Assembly (NCBI GenBank): GCA_024233305.1
Contig: JACKPV010000030.1
Span: 62,001 to 126,000, forward strand
DNA from: Verrucomicrobiales bacterium
Lineage (GTDB): Bacteria; Verrucomicrobiota; Verrucomicrobiia; Limisphaerales; J093
Direction: 5' to 3'
DNA length: 64,000 nucleotides
This document shows, in pieces, positions 18,962-27,568 of this stretch. The position numbers and the translations under genes are program-made. Position 1 is the first letter of the stretch, and every line of letters starts with the position of its first letter. The notes under the pieces are model-generated. The model worked only from the letters and a program-made list of their open reading frames with translations. It did not search any database and was not told the origin of the DNA.

Positions 18962-20086
18962 ATGAACGTTCTGCACGTGGTTGGTGGACGGGAGGACATC
19001 GGGGGCATCCTGTCCGTGTTGCGGAACCTGCACGCCCTGGGGCCCGGGTCCGGTCTGCGTCACCAGGTGCTCGTGCACCAGAATTACGTCGAAACCCGCG
19101 CGCCAGCACTCGATTACGTCCGCAGCCGCCATCTGCTGGACGAGTCTCCCCGCCACCTGCGCCTGTTGCGTGCCGCCCTCCCGGCCTTGCGGGAACTGAG
19201 GGCATTGGTCCGTGGCGAGCGGATCGACGTGCTCCACGCCCATACGCGGGGCGCGCTGCCGGTGGCGGTCGGGGTGGACCTGCTGTGGCGGCGCCGGCTG
19301 CTCTTCACCAGCCATACCTACGGTCGCCGCAAAACCGCCTACCGGTGGGCGGCCCGGCGGAGGCGGCTGCGCTTTTCCGTTTTGACCCCGAACATGGCGC
19401 GCCATTACGGGATCCCGCTCGGTCCCACGGGGGCCGCCGTGGTTTCCGAATGCTGTGGCGACCGTTTCTTTGCGCAACCCCTCGTCGAACGTCCGCCCCT
19501 CGAAGCGCAACGCCCGATCCGGCTGGTCGGCCTGGGGAACATCGTCGGCTGGAAGAACTGGCACCTGGTGCTCCTCGCGCTGGCCCAACTGCCGGCGCAG
19601 GTCCGGGAACGCTTCACCTTCGATCACTGGGGCCCGGTTCCGGACAGCGCCGACTGCCGGCGGCTCCGGAATGAACTCGCGGAGCTGGCCCACCGCGCCG
19701 CTCCGGCCCGATGCGAGTTCCACGGGTTGTCGCTCAACGTCGAAGAACCCCTGCGGCAGGCGGACTGGTTCGTTATTCCCTCGACCAACGAGCCTTGTTC
19801 GGTGGCCCTGATCGAGGCCCTCGCCCTCGGGCTGCCCGCGATCGCTTCCGCCAGTGGCGGCAACGTGGACATCCTGGCTCCCGGCCGGACGGGCCTGCTG
19901 TTCAAGCCGGACGATGCGGCGGATTTTTCCGCGCACCTGATCCGACTGGCGCGGGGTGAGGCCGCCGCGGTGGAACCGGCGGCGGTCCGGGCCTCGGTGC
20001 GGCATCGCTGCGCCGCGCAGGTGGCGGCCCAATACGCCCACCTGTACCAGGAGGTCCGGTTTCCCGCCGAAGCCGCTGTCGGCTGA
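18962..20086 (+). CDS. GT4-family glycosyltransferase
   Basis: 374 residues with a GT-B fold. The N-terminal half begins MNVLHVVGGREDIGGILSVL, the usual donor-independent loop, with a His-rich 'VLHAHTRGALPVAV'. The C-terminal half has the nucleotide-sugar-binding 'IRLVGLGNIVGWKNWHLVL' and the GT4 EX7E-like region 'NEPCSVALIEALALGLPAIA'. It would transfer a sugar from an activated donor to a growing polysaccharide or lipid carrier at the cytoplasmic face. The ATG at 18962 is the start of the Rossmann strand; upstream in-frame sequence is not protein-like. Confidence 0.85.
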   Translation: MNVLHVVGGREDIGGILSVLRNLHALGPGSGLRHQVLVHQNYVETRAPALDYVRSRHLLDESPRHLRLLRAALPALRELRALVRGERIDVLHAHTRGALPVAVGVDLLWRRRLLFTSHTYGRRKTAYRWAARRRRLRFSVLTPNMARHYGIPLGPTGAAVVSECCGDRFFAQPLVERPPLEAQRPIRLVGLGNIVGWKNWHLVLLALAQLPAQVRERFTFDHWGPVPDSADCRRLRNELAELAHRAAPARCEFHGLSLNVEEPLRQADWFVIPSTNEPCSVALIEALALGLPAIASASGGNVDILAPGRTGLLFKPDDAADFSAHLIRLARGEAAAVEPAAVRASVRHRCAAQVAAQYAHLYQEVRFPAEAAVG

Positions 20087-20098
20087 CCCGGCGATCGC

Positions 20099-21475
20099 CT
20101 ACATCTCCACGGTTTCGCCGGGCCCGGGCACGCAGACCCGGATGCGCGGATGACGTTTGCCGATCTCGCCGGCAAACCAGGCCCGGGCTTCGTCGTCCCC
20201 GTGGCCCAGAACGACGACGCGAGGATTCACCTGGCCCACGAACTCCAACAGATCGTCCCGGTTCGCGTGTGCGGTAAGGTCGAAGTCATCCAGCTCGCAA
20301 TGCCGGACCTGTTCCCCGGCCGAGGGGCTGAACAGGAAGGGCTCGCCGGGGGGGGCCGCCTTGAGCCGGCCGCCGGGGGTGTCCGGGTCGGCGTAGCCCA
20401 CGAAGAAGATGGCGTGCCGGGCCTCCCCCATCAGGCGCACCGCCAGCGCGTGGGCCGCCGTGTTCTCGGTCAGCATGCCGGCGGTCATCACGAAGAGCTT
20501 TCCCCGTCCCAGCGGCAGCCGGCCGCACTGGTCCCGATCAAGGACCACCAGTTCGAGGGCTTCGTGGAGCAGGAGGTTTGTGTGATTGCGATTGGCCCGG
20601 TGTGATTCAAGGTCGTAAATCTCCGTGAACACCCGGCCCAACCCGCCGATGTAGACCGGTTGCTCGCGCAGTTCCCCCTCCCGCATCCACAGTGCCAGGA
20701 GTCCGAGGATCTCCTGCGTCCGACCCAGGGCGAACGTGGGCAGCAGCACACTGCCGCGTCGTCGCTGTGCGGCGCGGATGCACCCCAGCAACCGTTCCGC
20801 CTCCGCCTCCCGGGTGAACCCCGGCGGCACCGCCCGGTCGCCCCGGGTGGTCTCCATGAGCAGCACCTCCGCCTCAACCCCGTCAAAACGAGCCCCCCGG
20901 AGGAGTGTCTGATCGCGAAAGGAGACATCACCCGTATAAAAAAACGTCTCCCGCCCGCCGCGCACCATCACCCCCGCAGCGCCGAGCGTGTGGCCGGCAT
21001 CACGGAATTCGAGGGTCGGCGAGCGGGCGCCGGTCCGGGACTTGTGGTGGGCGGCCCATTCCACCTCGCGATCATAGCGAAAGCCCTGGAAGCGGGGCGC
21101 CATTTCGTCCACCTCGGAATGGGTGTAGAGCGGGTATTCGGGAATGCGGAGTTCCTCGCGCTGGCGGCGCATCACATTGACGGAGTTGTGCAGTACGCGT
21201 TCGACGAGAAAGTAGCTTAGCTCGGTCATGAGCACGTGGGCGCGGGGAAAGCGGCGCATGGCCACCGGCAGCGAACCGACGTGATCGTGATGACAGTGGG
21301 AGACGGCGATGGCATCGACCTCGACCGGCGGGAGGTCGTCGAAGAGAGGCAGGCTTTCCCGGCCATCGCGTTTGGGATGGGTGCCGGCATCCAGCAGCAA
21401 CCGGTGTCCCTCGATCTCCAGCAGCCAGGCGCTCGCCCCGATGTTGCGATCCGGATTCAGGTTCGTGAGCCGCAT
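20099..21475 (-). CDS. MBL-fold / beta-CASP metallo-hydrolase (CPSF-like)
   Basis: 458 residues. The metallo-beta-lactamase Zn-binding motif is HCHHDH (residues 60-65). Further MBL ligands lie in 'FRDAGHTLGAAGV' and 'FFYTGDVSFRDQ'. A beta-CASP insertion follows (LLPTFALGRTQEILGLLALW), and the terminal motif is 'RVVVLGHGDDEARAWFAGEI'. This architecture is shared with CPSF73/IntS11-like RNA endonucleases and related bacterial nucleases, so RNA processing is the best guess; a DNA or small-molecule substrate is possible. It is convergent with the glycosyltransferase gene, 12 bp apart. Confidence 0.85.
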   Translation of the reverse strand: MRLTNLNPDRNIGASAWLLEIEGHRLLLDAGTHPKRDGRESLPLFDDLPPVEVDAIAVSHCHHDHVGSLPVAMRRFPRAHVLMTELSYFLVERVLHNSVNVMRRQREELRIPEYPLYTHSEVDEMAPRFQGFRYDREVEWAAHHKSRTGARSPTLEFRDAGHTLGAAGVMVRGGRETFFYTGDVSFRDQTLLRGARFDGVEAEVLLMETTRGDRAVPPGFTREAEAERLLGCIRAAQRRRGSVLLPTFALGRTQEILGLLALWMREGELREQPVYIGGLGRVFTEIYDLESHRANRNHTNLLLHEALELVVLDRDQCGRLPLGRGKLFVMTAGMLTENTAAHALAVRLMGEARHAIFFVGYADPDTPGGRLKAAPPGEPFLFSPSAGEQVRHCELDDFDLTAHANRDDLLEFVGQVNPRVVVLGHGDDEARAWFAGEIGKRHPRIRVCVPGPGETVEM

Positions 21476-21695
21476 ACGCGTCCAGAATGTCTCATGCAGA
21501 ACGACTTGTCGAAGGATACCGAAGGAAGTCGGGCCGGAACGAAATTTCTTTGAACATTTCCGGCGCGGGCAACGTCGTAGACCATGAGTTTGGCGATTTC
21601 CGCCCGCATCGGTTGAGCGCGCAACGCCTCGCCGCGGGGGGAAAACACCACCGGGTCAACCGGTGCAGAGGAGGTTAGTTTGGTTGTTTGGGTTG

Positions 21696-21730
21696 GGCGG
21701 GCATCATCGGGATGCCCGCCTTTCTTTTTT
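21696..21730 (+). terminator. Strong intrinsic terminator with no annotated gene upstream
   Basis: A perfect 10-bp stem GGCGGGCATC / GATGCCCGCC with loop ATCGG is followed by TTTCTTTTTT. The T-tract exists only on the plus strand. The nearest plus-strand gene upstream ends at 20086, so this terminator implies an unannotated short transcript, RNA or very small gene, in about 21480-21695. Confidence 0.8.
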
Positions 21731-21898
21731 GGGGGGTGGTCTCCTGCGCCGGCGGGCCGCCCCGGGGTGTAACCAAGGTTCAAGCGCGCGCGTCTACAAG
21801 CAGTGGTTAGTCGAGGGTTACGGCGGGGGGGAAGGCCGTTCCCGAGTGGAGCGGCTTTCCCCTTCTTTGCGCCGCCCGAACGTGGCAGAGTGCGAGGC

Positions 21899-22474
21899 GT
21901 GGAACGTGAAGACGCGGAGCTTATCGCGGCGGTTCGCCAGGGGGACTCGGCGAGCTTCGAGCCGTTGGTGCGCAAGTACCAGCCACGCGTTTTTGCCACC
22001 GCTCGTCGGTACGCCCGCCGCGACAGCGAAATCGAGGACATCGTCCAGGAGATTTTTCTCAAGGCCTACCAGAAACTGGACAGCTTCCGGGGCGATGCGC
22101 CCTTCGAGCACTGGTTGATGCGGTTGGCGGTGCGCACTTGCTACGATCATCTGCGGGCGCATCAGCGGCGTCCCGAGTCGCCTTTCGCCGACCTGACCGA
22201 CGCCGAGGACGATTGGCTGGGGCGCTTTGCCACCGCCCCGGAGGACGCCCGGGATGACGCCGATGCGGCGCGGGCGCTCGTGGGCCGCTTGCTGGAAATG
22301 CTCTCGCCACCGGCCCGCCTCGTGATTACTTTGTTGGAGATCGAAGAACGCAGTGTTAAGGAAATTGCCGAGCTGACCGGGTGGTCGGTGCCTCTGGTCA
22401 AGGTGCGTGCCTTCCGGGCGCGCGCGGAAATGCGGCGCTGCTTGGAGCGCTTGGCTCGGGAGAAGTACCTGTAA
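21899..22474 (+). CDS. ECF-type RNA polymerase sigma factor
   Basis: 191 residues from the GTG at 21899. Region 2 is clear (SFEPLVRKYQPRVFATARRY, then EIEDIVQEIFLKAYQKL and 'FEHWLMRLAVRTCYDHLR'). Region 4 is a helix-turn-helix (ARLVITLLEIEERSVKEIAE, then 'GWSVPLVKVRAFRARAEM'). It belongs to the RpoE-like extracytoplasmic-function group. The GTG is chosen because upstream in-frame residues are not sigma-like. A 101-residue membrane protein and a CpxP-like periplasmic protein follow at 38 bp and with a TAATG overlap, giving the usual sigma / membrane anti-sigma / envelope-sensor arrangement. Confidence 0.85.
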   Translation: MEREDAELIAAVRQGDSASFEPLVRKYQPRVFATARRYARRDSEIEDIVQEIFLKAYQKLDSFRGDAPFEHWLMRLAVRTCYDHLRAHQRRPESPFADLTDAEDDWLGRFATAPEDARDDADAARALVGRLLEMLSPPARLVITLLEIEERSVKEIAELTGWSVPLVKVRAFRARAEMRRCLERLAREKYL

Positions 22475-22512
22475 CCGGGTCCCAGGCCGGCCCGTCTGCT
22501 GAATCAGGCGTT

Positions 22513-22818
22513 ATGGACATCGCCAAACTGCAAGCCAAACTGCTCGCCGCTGCCCGCCACGAACCCGCGGACGACCGGGTTCCCTATGCCTTCGAGCAGC
22601 GGATCATGGCCCGGATCCGCCGGCGCGGTTCGCTGGATCGCTGGGGAGTGTGGGCCCGTTGGATGTGGCAGGCGGCCGTTCCCTGCCTCGGGCTCACGGT
22701 GGTACTCTGCGCCCTGGCGTTTTCCACCCGGCCGCAGAGCGCCTCCCGGCCGCCGCTGAGCGAGCAATTCGAAACCGCTTTCTACGCGGCCCTGGATACT
22801 TCCGAAGGGTCCTGGTAA
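22513..22818 (+). CDS. Small single-pass membrane protein, probable anti-sigma factor
   Basis: 101 residues. The N-terminal cytoplasmic part is MDIAKLQAKLLAAARHEPAD with a basic helix (FEQRIMARIRRRGSLDRW). One transmembrane helix lies near residues 52-72 (AVPCLGLTVVLCALAFS). A short periplasmic tail ends 'FETAFYAALDTSEGSW'. No zinc-binding HxxxCxxC motif is present, so it is not a classical ZAS-domain anti-sigma. Topology and position between an ECF sigma and a periplasmic protein make the anti-sigma role likely by inference. The stop TAA shares its last base with the next ATG (TAATG). Confidence 0.65.
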   Translation: MDIAKLQAKLLAAARHEPADDRVPYAFEQRIMARIRRRGSLDRWGVWARWMWQAAVPCLGLTVVLCALAFSTRPQSASRPPLSEQFETAFYAALDTSEGSW

Positions 22819-23423
22819 TGCGTTGGAAAGCGATCAGCGCCGCCTTGCTGCTGTTCCTGGCGGGGGTCATTTCCGGGGTCATGGCCCAACGTCTGATCAG
22901 TTCCCGGGCCCAATCCGCCGCCCCCGTCGCCAAGCCCAATCCTGCCCGGGCCCACATGCCTTGGGCCAACCAGCGCATGGATTTCGTGCAACGGCTGACC
23001 CGCGACCTCGAATTGACCCCCGAACAGGCGTCCGCGATCGATCAGATCATGAAGGACAGCCAGCAGCGGATGCGCGAGCTATGGGAACCGGTAGCCCCCA
23101 AGGCCCAGGAGGAGATGAACCGCTCCCGGTCCGAAGTGGATGCCATCCTTACCGAGGAGCAGCGGACACGCATGGAGGAACTCTTCAAGCGCCGCGGTCC
23201 GCCGGGGAGGGATCGCCCTGATTTCAACCGCCGCGGCCCCGGCGGGGAGGATCGTGATGGACGCCCGCCGGGGGATCGTCCCTGGGGCGGGCGATCCCGG
23301 GGAGACCGGCCGGAAGTCCCTTCCGGGGAGGGTGTCCCGCCCGAGGGGACGCTGCCCGACGGACCGTTACCGCCCCCGGAGGGTTCGCCGCCTCCCGCTA
23401 CCGCGTCCGGCGAGCCCGGCTAG
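22818..23423 (+). CDS. CpxP/Spy-like periplasmic protein with Pro/Gly-rich tail
   Basis: 201 residues. An N-terminal signal or anchor helix (ISAALLLFLAGVISGVMAQR) is followed by a helical domain with two LTxxQ-type motifs: 'LELTPEQASAIDQIMKD' and 'ILTEEQRTRMEELFKRRG'. These are typical of the CpxP/Spy/heavy-metal-resistance family, which bind misfolded envelope proteins or metals. From about residue 128 the tail is a low-complexity Arg/Gly/Pro/Asp-rich stretch with no obvious fold. As third gene of a sigma/anti-sigma operon it probably senses envelope stress for that pair. Confidence 0.7.
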   Translation: MRWKAISAALLLFLAGVISGVMAQRLISSRAQSAAPVAKPNPARAHMPWANQRMDFVQRLTRDLELTPEQASAIDQIMKDSQQRMRELWEPVAPKAQEEMNRSRSEVDAILTEEQRTRMEELFKRRGPPGRDRPDFNRRGPGGEDRDGRPPGDRPWGGRSRGDRPEVPSGEGVPPEGTLPDGPLPPPEGSPPPATASGEPG

Positions 23424-23597
23424 TCCGGGAGGCCGTGCGGCCCGGTTGGCTCACCCCAGCTTGAGAGACAAAAACGCGACGGCTCGGCCGGCTCGGAAAC
23501 CTGTGTCCTTCCGTGGCGGTCGGAGGCGCGTGCGGGTTTCGATCCCAGGTTGATTTTGCTTGCGAAACCATTAGGAACCGCCATAAGGATGCCCCGC

Positions 23598-25046
23598 ATG
23601 AGCAACCACGATACGCAAAGCGCAGCTTCGTTGCCCTCGTATATCACCAGCGCCCAAGTCAATCCGGCGTCCAATCGGGCGCCCTGGTACAAAAACACGG
23701 CGCCGACCTACGCGGGGATCTTCCTCTGGTTCGTTTTTTGGCAGGACGCCGTGAACGCGCCCAACCAAGGCGGGATGCTGTCTCAGGGGCTGGGCTGGGC
23801 GTTGCTGAGCTTGGTGCTCGCGGCGGCCATCTGCCACGCGTTCTTCTATCTCGTTCCCGGTCTGCTCGGCATGAAGACCGGCCTGCCGCTTTACATCGTC
23901 GGGACTTCGACCTTCGGCGCGCAAGGAGGATTCATCCTGCCGGGCTTTCTGATGGGGGTGCTGCAGTTCGGATGGCTCGGGGTGAATGTCTACTTCTCCG
24001 CCCAGGCGCTCGGCGCCTTCTTCGGTCTCGGGGCCACCAGTGCCGGCGTCAAGGCGGTAATGGTAATCTGGGGTGTGCTGGCGGCATTCGTGGGATTGAA
24101 GGGCATCCAATATGTCGCCCGCGTGGCCACCTACATTCCGCTGATCCCCCTGAGCATCCTGCTCCTCCTCCTCGCGAAGACCGCCGGCAGTCTGGGCAGT
24201 TTCGATCCCGCCAAGTTCATTGATTTGCACAAGTCCGTCACCCCGACGGCTGCCCCGGCGCTCACCGCGTTCGGCGTGCTCGCCTTCATGCTCACCTACG
24301 TTGTGGGGTTCTTCGCCACTGCGGGTGCGGCGGGAGTCGACTTCGGCATGAACAGCCGGGACAAGAACGACGTGCAGATGGGTGGGCTTGTCGGGGTCGG
24401 CCTCGCCACGGTGGTGACCGCCGGAATCTCGATGCTGGTCGTGGCCGGCGTCTATGGCAGCGCGGAAATGAGCGCCACCGCCGTCGAAGCGGCGAAGAAC
24501 GCGACGGGACCGGCGAAGGACCAGCTGATCCTGCAGACGCCGGGCGTGATTCCCGCCGTGATGGGCAAGAGTGCCGGTTTGATCATGTTCCTGCTGGCCT
24601 TGGCCGCGTTCCCGCCGGCATGTTTCAGCTCGTTCATCGCCGCCAACAGCTTCAAGACCACCCTGCCGAACGTGAACCCGTTCATCTCCGTGGGCATCGG
24701 CGCGGCGGTCAGCATCATCCTCGCCGTGACCGGTCTGGCCGGCAAGGCCATCATCGTCTTCCAGATCATCGGCGCCTCCTTCGGTCCGATCTGCGGCGCC
24801 ATGATGGTGGATTACCTCCTGTCCGGCGGCAGATGGGCGGGGCCGCGCGCCGGCTTCAATCCGGCCGGCTGGATCGCCTGGGCGCTCGGATTCATTGTCG
24901 GCATCCTGCCCATCACTGGTTGGGCCAATGTCCCGGCTGCTCCCGTCGCGGCCTTCATCGTCGGCACGGTGGTCTATTTCGTCTGCGCCAAAATGGGCAT
25001 GACCTCGAAGGTCATCCCGTTGCCGCAAGCTGCCGCCGCCAAGTAA
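23598..25046 (+). CDS. Cytosine/purine (NCS1-type) permease
   Basis: 482 residues with about 12 transmembrane helices. The N-terminal 'NRAPWYKNTAPTYAGIFLWF' and the following 'GGMLSQGLGWALLSLVL' resemble the cytosine-permease/NCS1 family. The later segments 'SSFIAANSFKTTLPNVNPF' and 'GAMMVDYLLSGGRW' fit it too; the last is a strong NCS1 motif. Substrates of the family are nucleobases, hydantoins, thiamine or allantoin; which one cannot be told here. The ATG at 23598 has AAGGA eight bases upstream, so it is preferred to the ATG at 23589. A strong terminator follows at 25073, so it is a single-gene unit. Confidence 0.75.
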   Translation: MSNHDTQSAASLPSYITSAQVNPASNRAPWYKNTAPTYAGIFLWFVFWQDAVNAPNQGGMLSQGLGWALLSLVLAAAICHAFFYLVPGLLGMKTGLPLYIVGTSTFGAQGGFILPGFLMGVLQFGWLGVNVYFSAQALGAFFGLGATSAGVKAVMVIWGVLAAFVGLKGIQYVARVATYIPLIPLSILLLLLAKTAGSLGSFDPAKFIDLHKSVTPTAAPALTAFGVLAFMLTYVVGFFATAGAAGVDFGMNSRDKNDVQMGGLVGVGLATVVTAGISMLVVAGVYGSAEMSATAVEAAKNATGPAKDQLILQTPGVIPAVMGKSAGLIMFLLALAAFPPACFSSFIAANSFKTTLPNVNPFISVGIGAAVSIILAVTGLAGKAIIVFQIIGASFGPICGAMMVDYLLSGGRWAGPRAGFNPAGWIAWALGFIVGILPITGWANVPAAPVAAFIVGTVVYFVCAKMGMTSKVIPLPQAAAAK

Positions 25047-25072
25047 GCCTTGTTCCAGTTCATACCCGCGAA

Positions 25073-25103
25073 GGGCGATGCCATGGCGTCGCCCTTTTCG
25101 TTT
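25073..25103 (+). terminator. Intrinsic terminator of the NCS1 permease gene
   Basis: An 8-bp stem with one G-T pair (GGGCGATG / CGTCGCCC) and a short loop is followed by TTTTCGTTT. It lies 27 bp after the permease stop. Confidence 0.75.
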
Positions 25104-25211
25104 GGGTTGGATCGAGACACTCGCAAGGCGAACCGGTTTGCACCCGGGAATCCGAGTTGCCCGTCGGATGCCCCTTCGGCGCCGGCAAGCGGGGCGCTGC
25201 GGCACCCGGCG

Positions 25212-25781
25212 TCAGCCCTTGGGCGGCGGGGCGGACGCGGGCAGCTGGCAAAGACCGTTCTCTTCGGCGCCCAGAGCAGCATTGAACTTGGCACTCAGAT
25301 TCTGAAACGCGATCCACGCCGTCAGACCGACGATGCCGTCCTCGTCGAGGTGCCGGCGCAACGCGTCGAATTGGGCGGGAGCGACGCGCCTGCGGGTGTC
25401 GGTCATGGCCTCGGCATAATCCAGCGCCGCCCGTTCGAGCCCAGAGTAGAGGTCGCTTTCCCGCCAGTGGGCGACGGCAGCGGCCTTGTCCGCGGATCCC
25501 GAGGCCCGCAGGAGGTTGTAGGCATTGAGGTCCACGCAAAAGGCGCATCCGTTGAGTTGCGCGACACGCGCCGAAACCAGGCTGCGCAACGCGGTGTCCA
25601 CCGGGAATCGCTTCCGCTGGAACAGTCCCAGCATGAGCAGCATCCCGCCGAAGTGACCGGGAAAGCGCCCCCAAAGCCAGGAGGGCGAGAGGGTCTTGCC
25701 GTATTTCCTCGCCTGTCGCCGGAAGAACCAGCGCAGGTACCATGGGTAGTCGGCAAGGGGCTTGGGTTGAATGAACGCCAT
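25212..25781 (-). CDS. Carboxymuconolactone decarboxylase/AhpD-like protein
   Basis: 189 residues from the ATG at 25781 (MAFIQPKPLADYPWYLRWFF). The AhpD-like core carries the CxxC redox pair in 'LNGCAFCVDLNAYNLLR', followed by the helical 'ALDYAEAMTDTRRRV' and 'IVGLTAWIAFQNLSAKFNAA'. This is the pattern of alkylhydroperoxidase D-like and carboxymuconolactone decarboxylase family proteins, usually thiol-dependent peroxidases or reductants. Upstream in-frame sequence is Arg/Pro-rich and not part of the protein. It is convergent with the permease gene, downstream of its terminator. Confidence 0.8.
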   Translation of the reverse strand: MAFIQPKPLADYPWYLRWFFRRQARKYGKTLSPSWLWGRFPGHFGGMLLMLGLFQRKRFPVDTALRSLVSARVAQLNGCAFCVDLNAYNLLRASGSADKAAAVAHWRESDLYSGLERAALDYAEAMTDTRRRVAPAQFDALRRHLDEDGIVGLTAWIAFQNLSAKFNAALGAEENGLCQLPASAPPPKG

Positions 25782-25998
25782 ACCCCCAAAATGGGGAATG
25801 CGCGGGGCGCACGCAACCCGTCTTCCGGCGCGGCTCGCGGAATGCCCCACAGGGATCCCTCGCCCCGTCCTGCTCCGCACTCGATGGGGGGGAGGGTCGC
25901 CGGAGGGCGGGTGCGGGCAGGCGTGGGGTCCGTCCCGCTGACGACTCGATACGCGCCACGACGGCACGCTGCCGGTGCGGGGTCAGCCGTCGACCACT

Positions 25999-27519
25999 TC
26001 AACGGCCTTCCGCAGCCCACCGCTTCATCAGCGCGATATTGCGGGCGGTGGGCGAGTTGGCCTCCTCCGCGTTGCGACCGCGGAGGTACACCTTCATGTC
26101 GCTGTCATACATCGCCTCACTTTCCGGCCCGCGATCCCTGGTGCCGGTCTCCCATTCGGCCAGGGTCCGACGGAGTTTGGCCAACTGCTCCCCACGCGCG
26201 GGATCGTCGGCGAGGTTGTGCAACTCGAACGGGTCGGCGAGCAGGTCGTAGAGCTCCTCCGCGGGGCGCTCTTCCGCCATGATCAGGGCCTGCTCCCGAT
26301 TCAGGCCGCCCCCGCCGTGGAGTCGCCGCATCGCCTGCACGATGGGCTTGTTGTCCTTGTAGTTGTTCGGTTGAAGATACGGCCGCTGCGGCAGGTAATT
26401 CCGGATGTACTTGAAACGTTCCGTGCGCACGCAGCGGATGTGATCGATGGTTTCATCGGCCCGGTCCCGGGCGGCGACGATGTACGGACGCGGGGCGTAG
26501 TCGGGGGCCAGCACATCCCGTGCTTCCATCCAGTCCGGCACGGGAAGGCCGGCGAGCGCCAGCGAACTGGCCGCCAGGTCGATCTGCAAGACCAGATCCT
26601 CGCGGACGCTTCCCGCCTGGAGGCCCGGTCCCCGGGCGATCAAGGGGACACGGATGCCGCCCTCGTAGAGGAACTGCTTGTTGCGCACGTGACTGATTCC
26701 GTGGTCGGTGAGGAAGAAGAGATACGTGCGGTCCAGCTCGCCGGCCTGCCGCAGTCGCTCGATGATCCGGCCCAGCTCCCAATCCGTGTAACGGACCGTG
26801 TCGAGATACTGGGCCCAGTCCTGGCGAATGACCGGATCGTCGGGGAGGTAGGGCGGCAATTGGACGGCCGATTCCGGAGTGCAACCACCCAGGTCCTGGT
26901 GCACGCGGGCGGGCCATTTTTCGCCGTTGCCCTGGCCCCGGTATTTGCCCCCGTGCAGTTGGATTTGGATGAAGAACGGCTGGTCCGGCGGACGAACCGA
27001 CCAGTGTTTCCGGTCATACATCGCGGCCTCCCACTCGAAATTGTAGTCGGTCTTGGCCACCTTCACCGTGGGATTCTCGCGGACCTGCGCCGAAGAGCGC
27101 AGGAAGTCCGCGACGGTGAGGTTCAACGTCAGGTAGCCGGCGGCGCGGAAGAGTTCCGGAACCGGGGTGACCGGCGCCGGCAGCTGGATCTTGAGCGTGC
27201 CGCGGCCCGACCGGTGGTGGTTCGCGCCGATGCTGGTCTGCCACATGCCGGTGACGAGCGCCGACCGGCAGATCGAACAGATTGGCCCGGTCACGAAGGC
27301 GCGATCGAAGCGCACGCCCTCGGCAGCCAGCCGGTCAATGTTGGGCGTGACGATCTTGCGCTCCCCGTAACATCCGAAGTCGGCCGACATGTCCTCGACG
27401 ATGACCCAGACGATGTTGGGCCGAGAAGAAGCGGCTGGGTTTGGTGCTCCGTTGGACGGCAGCGGTTCGAAAGCCAGTTGGGCAACCACCAGCCCGATCA
27501 CGATTCGCAGGAAGTTCAT
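25999..27519 (-). CDS. Secreted S1-family sulfatase with a non-canonical catalytic motif
   Basis: 506 residues with a signal peptide (IVIGLVVAQLAFEPLPSNGA). Alkaline-phosphatase-like core: 'PNIVWVIVEDMSADFGCYG' with the metal-binding Asp residues, then the formylglycine region and 'TYLFFLTDHGISHVRNKQF'. The usual C-x-P/A-x-R catalytic signature reads C81-S-I-C84-R85 (GPICSICRSALVTG), so the Pro/Ala at position three is Ile. Otherwise the context, including SIGANHHRS, is typical of polysaccharide sulfatases. It would remove sulfate esters from glycans outside the cytoplasm. Whether Cys81 can be converted to formylglycine is open. A pseudopilin gene lies 49 bp upstream on the same strand. Confidence 0.85.
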   Translation of the reverse strand: MNFLRIVIGLVVAQLAFEPLPSNGAPNPAASSRPNIVWVIVEDMSADFGCYGERKIVTPNIDRLAAEGVRFDRAFVTGPICSICRSALVTGMWQTSIGANHHRSGRGTLKIQLPAPVTPVPELFRAAGYLTLNLTVADFLRSSAQVRENPTVKVAKTDYNFEWEAAMYDRKHWSVRPPDQPFFIQIQLHGGKYRGQGNGEKWPARVHQDLGGCTPESAVQLPPYLPDDPVIRQDWAQYLDTVRYTDWELGRIIERLRQAGELDRTYLFFLTDHGISHVRNKQFLYEGGIRVPLIARGPGLQAGSVREDLVLQIDLAASSLALAGLPVPDWMEARDVLAPDYAPRPYIVAARDRADETIDHIRCVRTERFKYIRNYLPQRPYLQPNNYKDNKPIVQAMRRLHGGGGLNREQALIMAEERPAEELYDLLADPFELHNLADDPARGEQLAKLRRTLAEWETGTRDRGPESEAMYDSDMKVYLRGRNAEEANSPTARNIALMKRWAAEGR

Positions 27520-27568
27520 GGTTTGTGGTTCGTTCCGGTCGAAGCCCCCATCGTCACGTCCGCCTCCT

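Noticed and set aside
23535..23560. A GTTTCGATCCC-like string as a tRNA T-arm
   Set aside because: No acceptor stem, D-arm or anticodon arm can be built around it.
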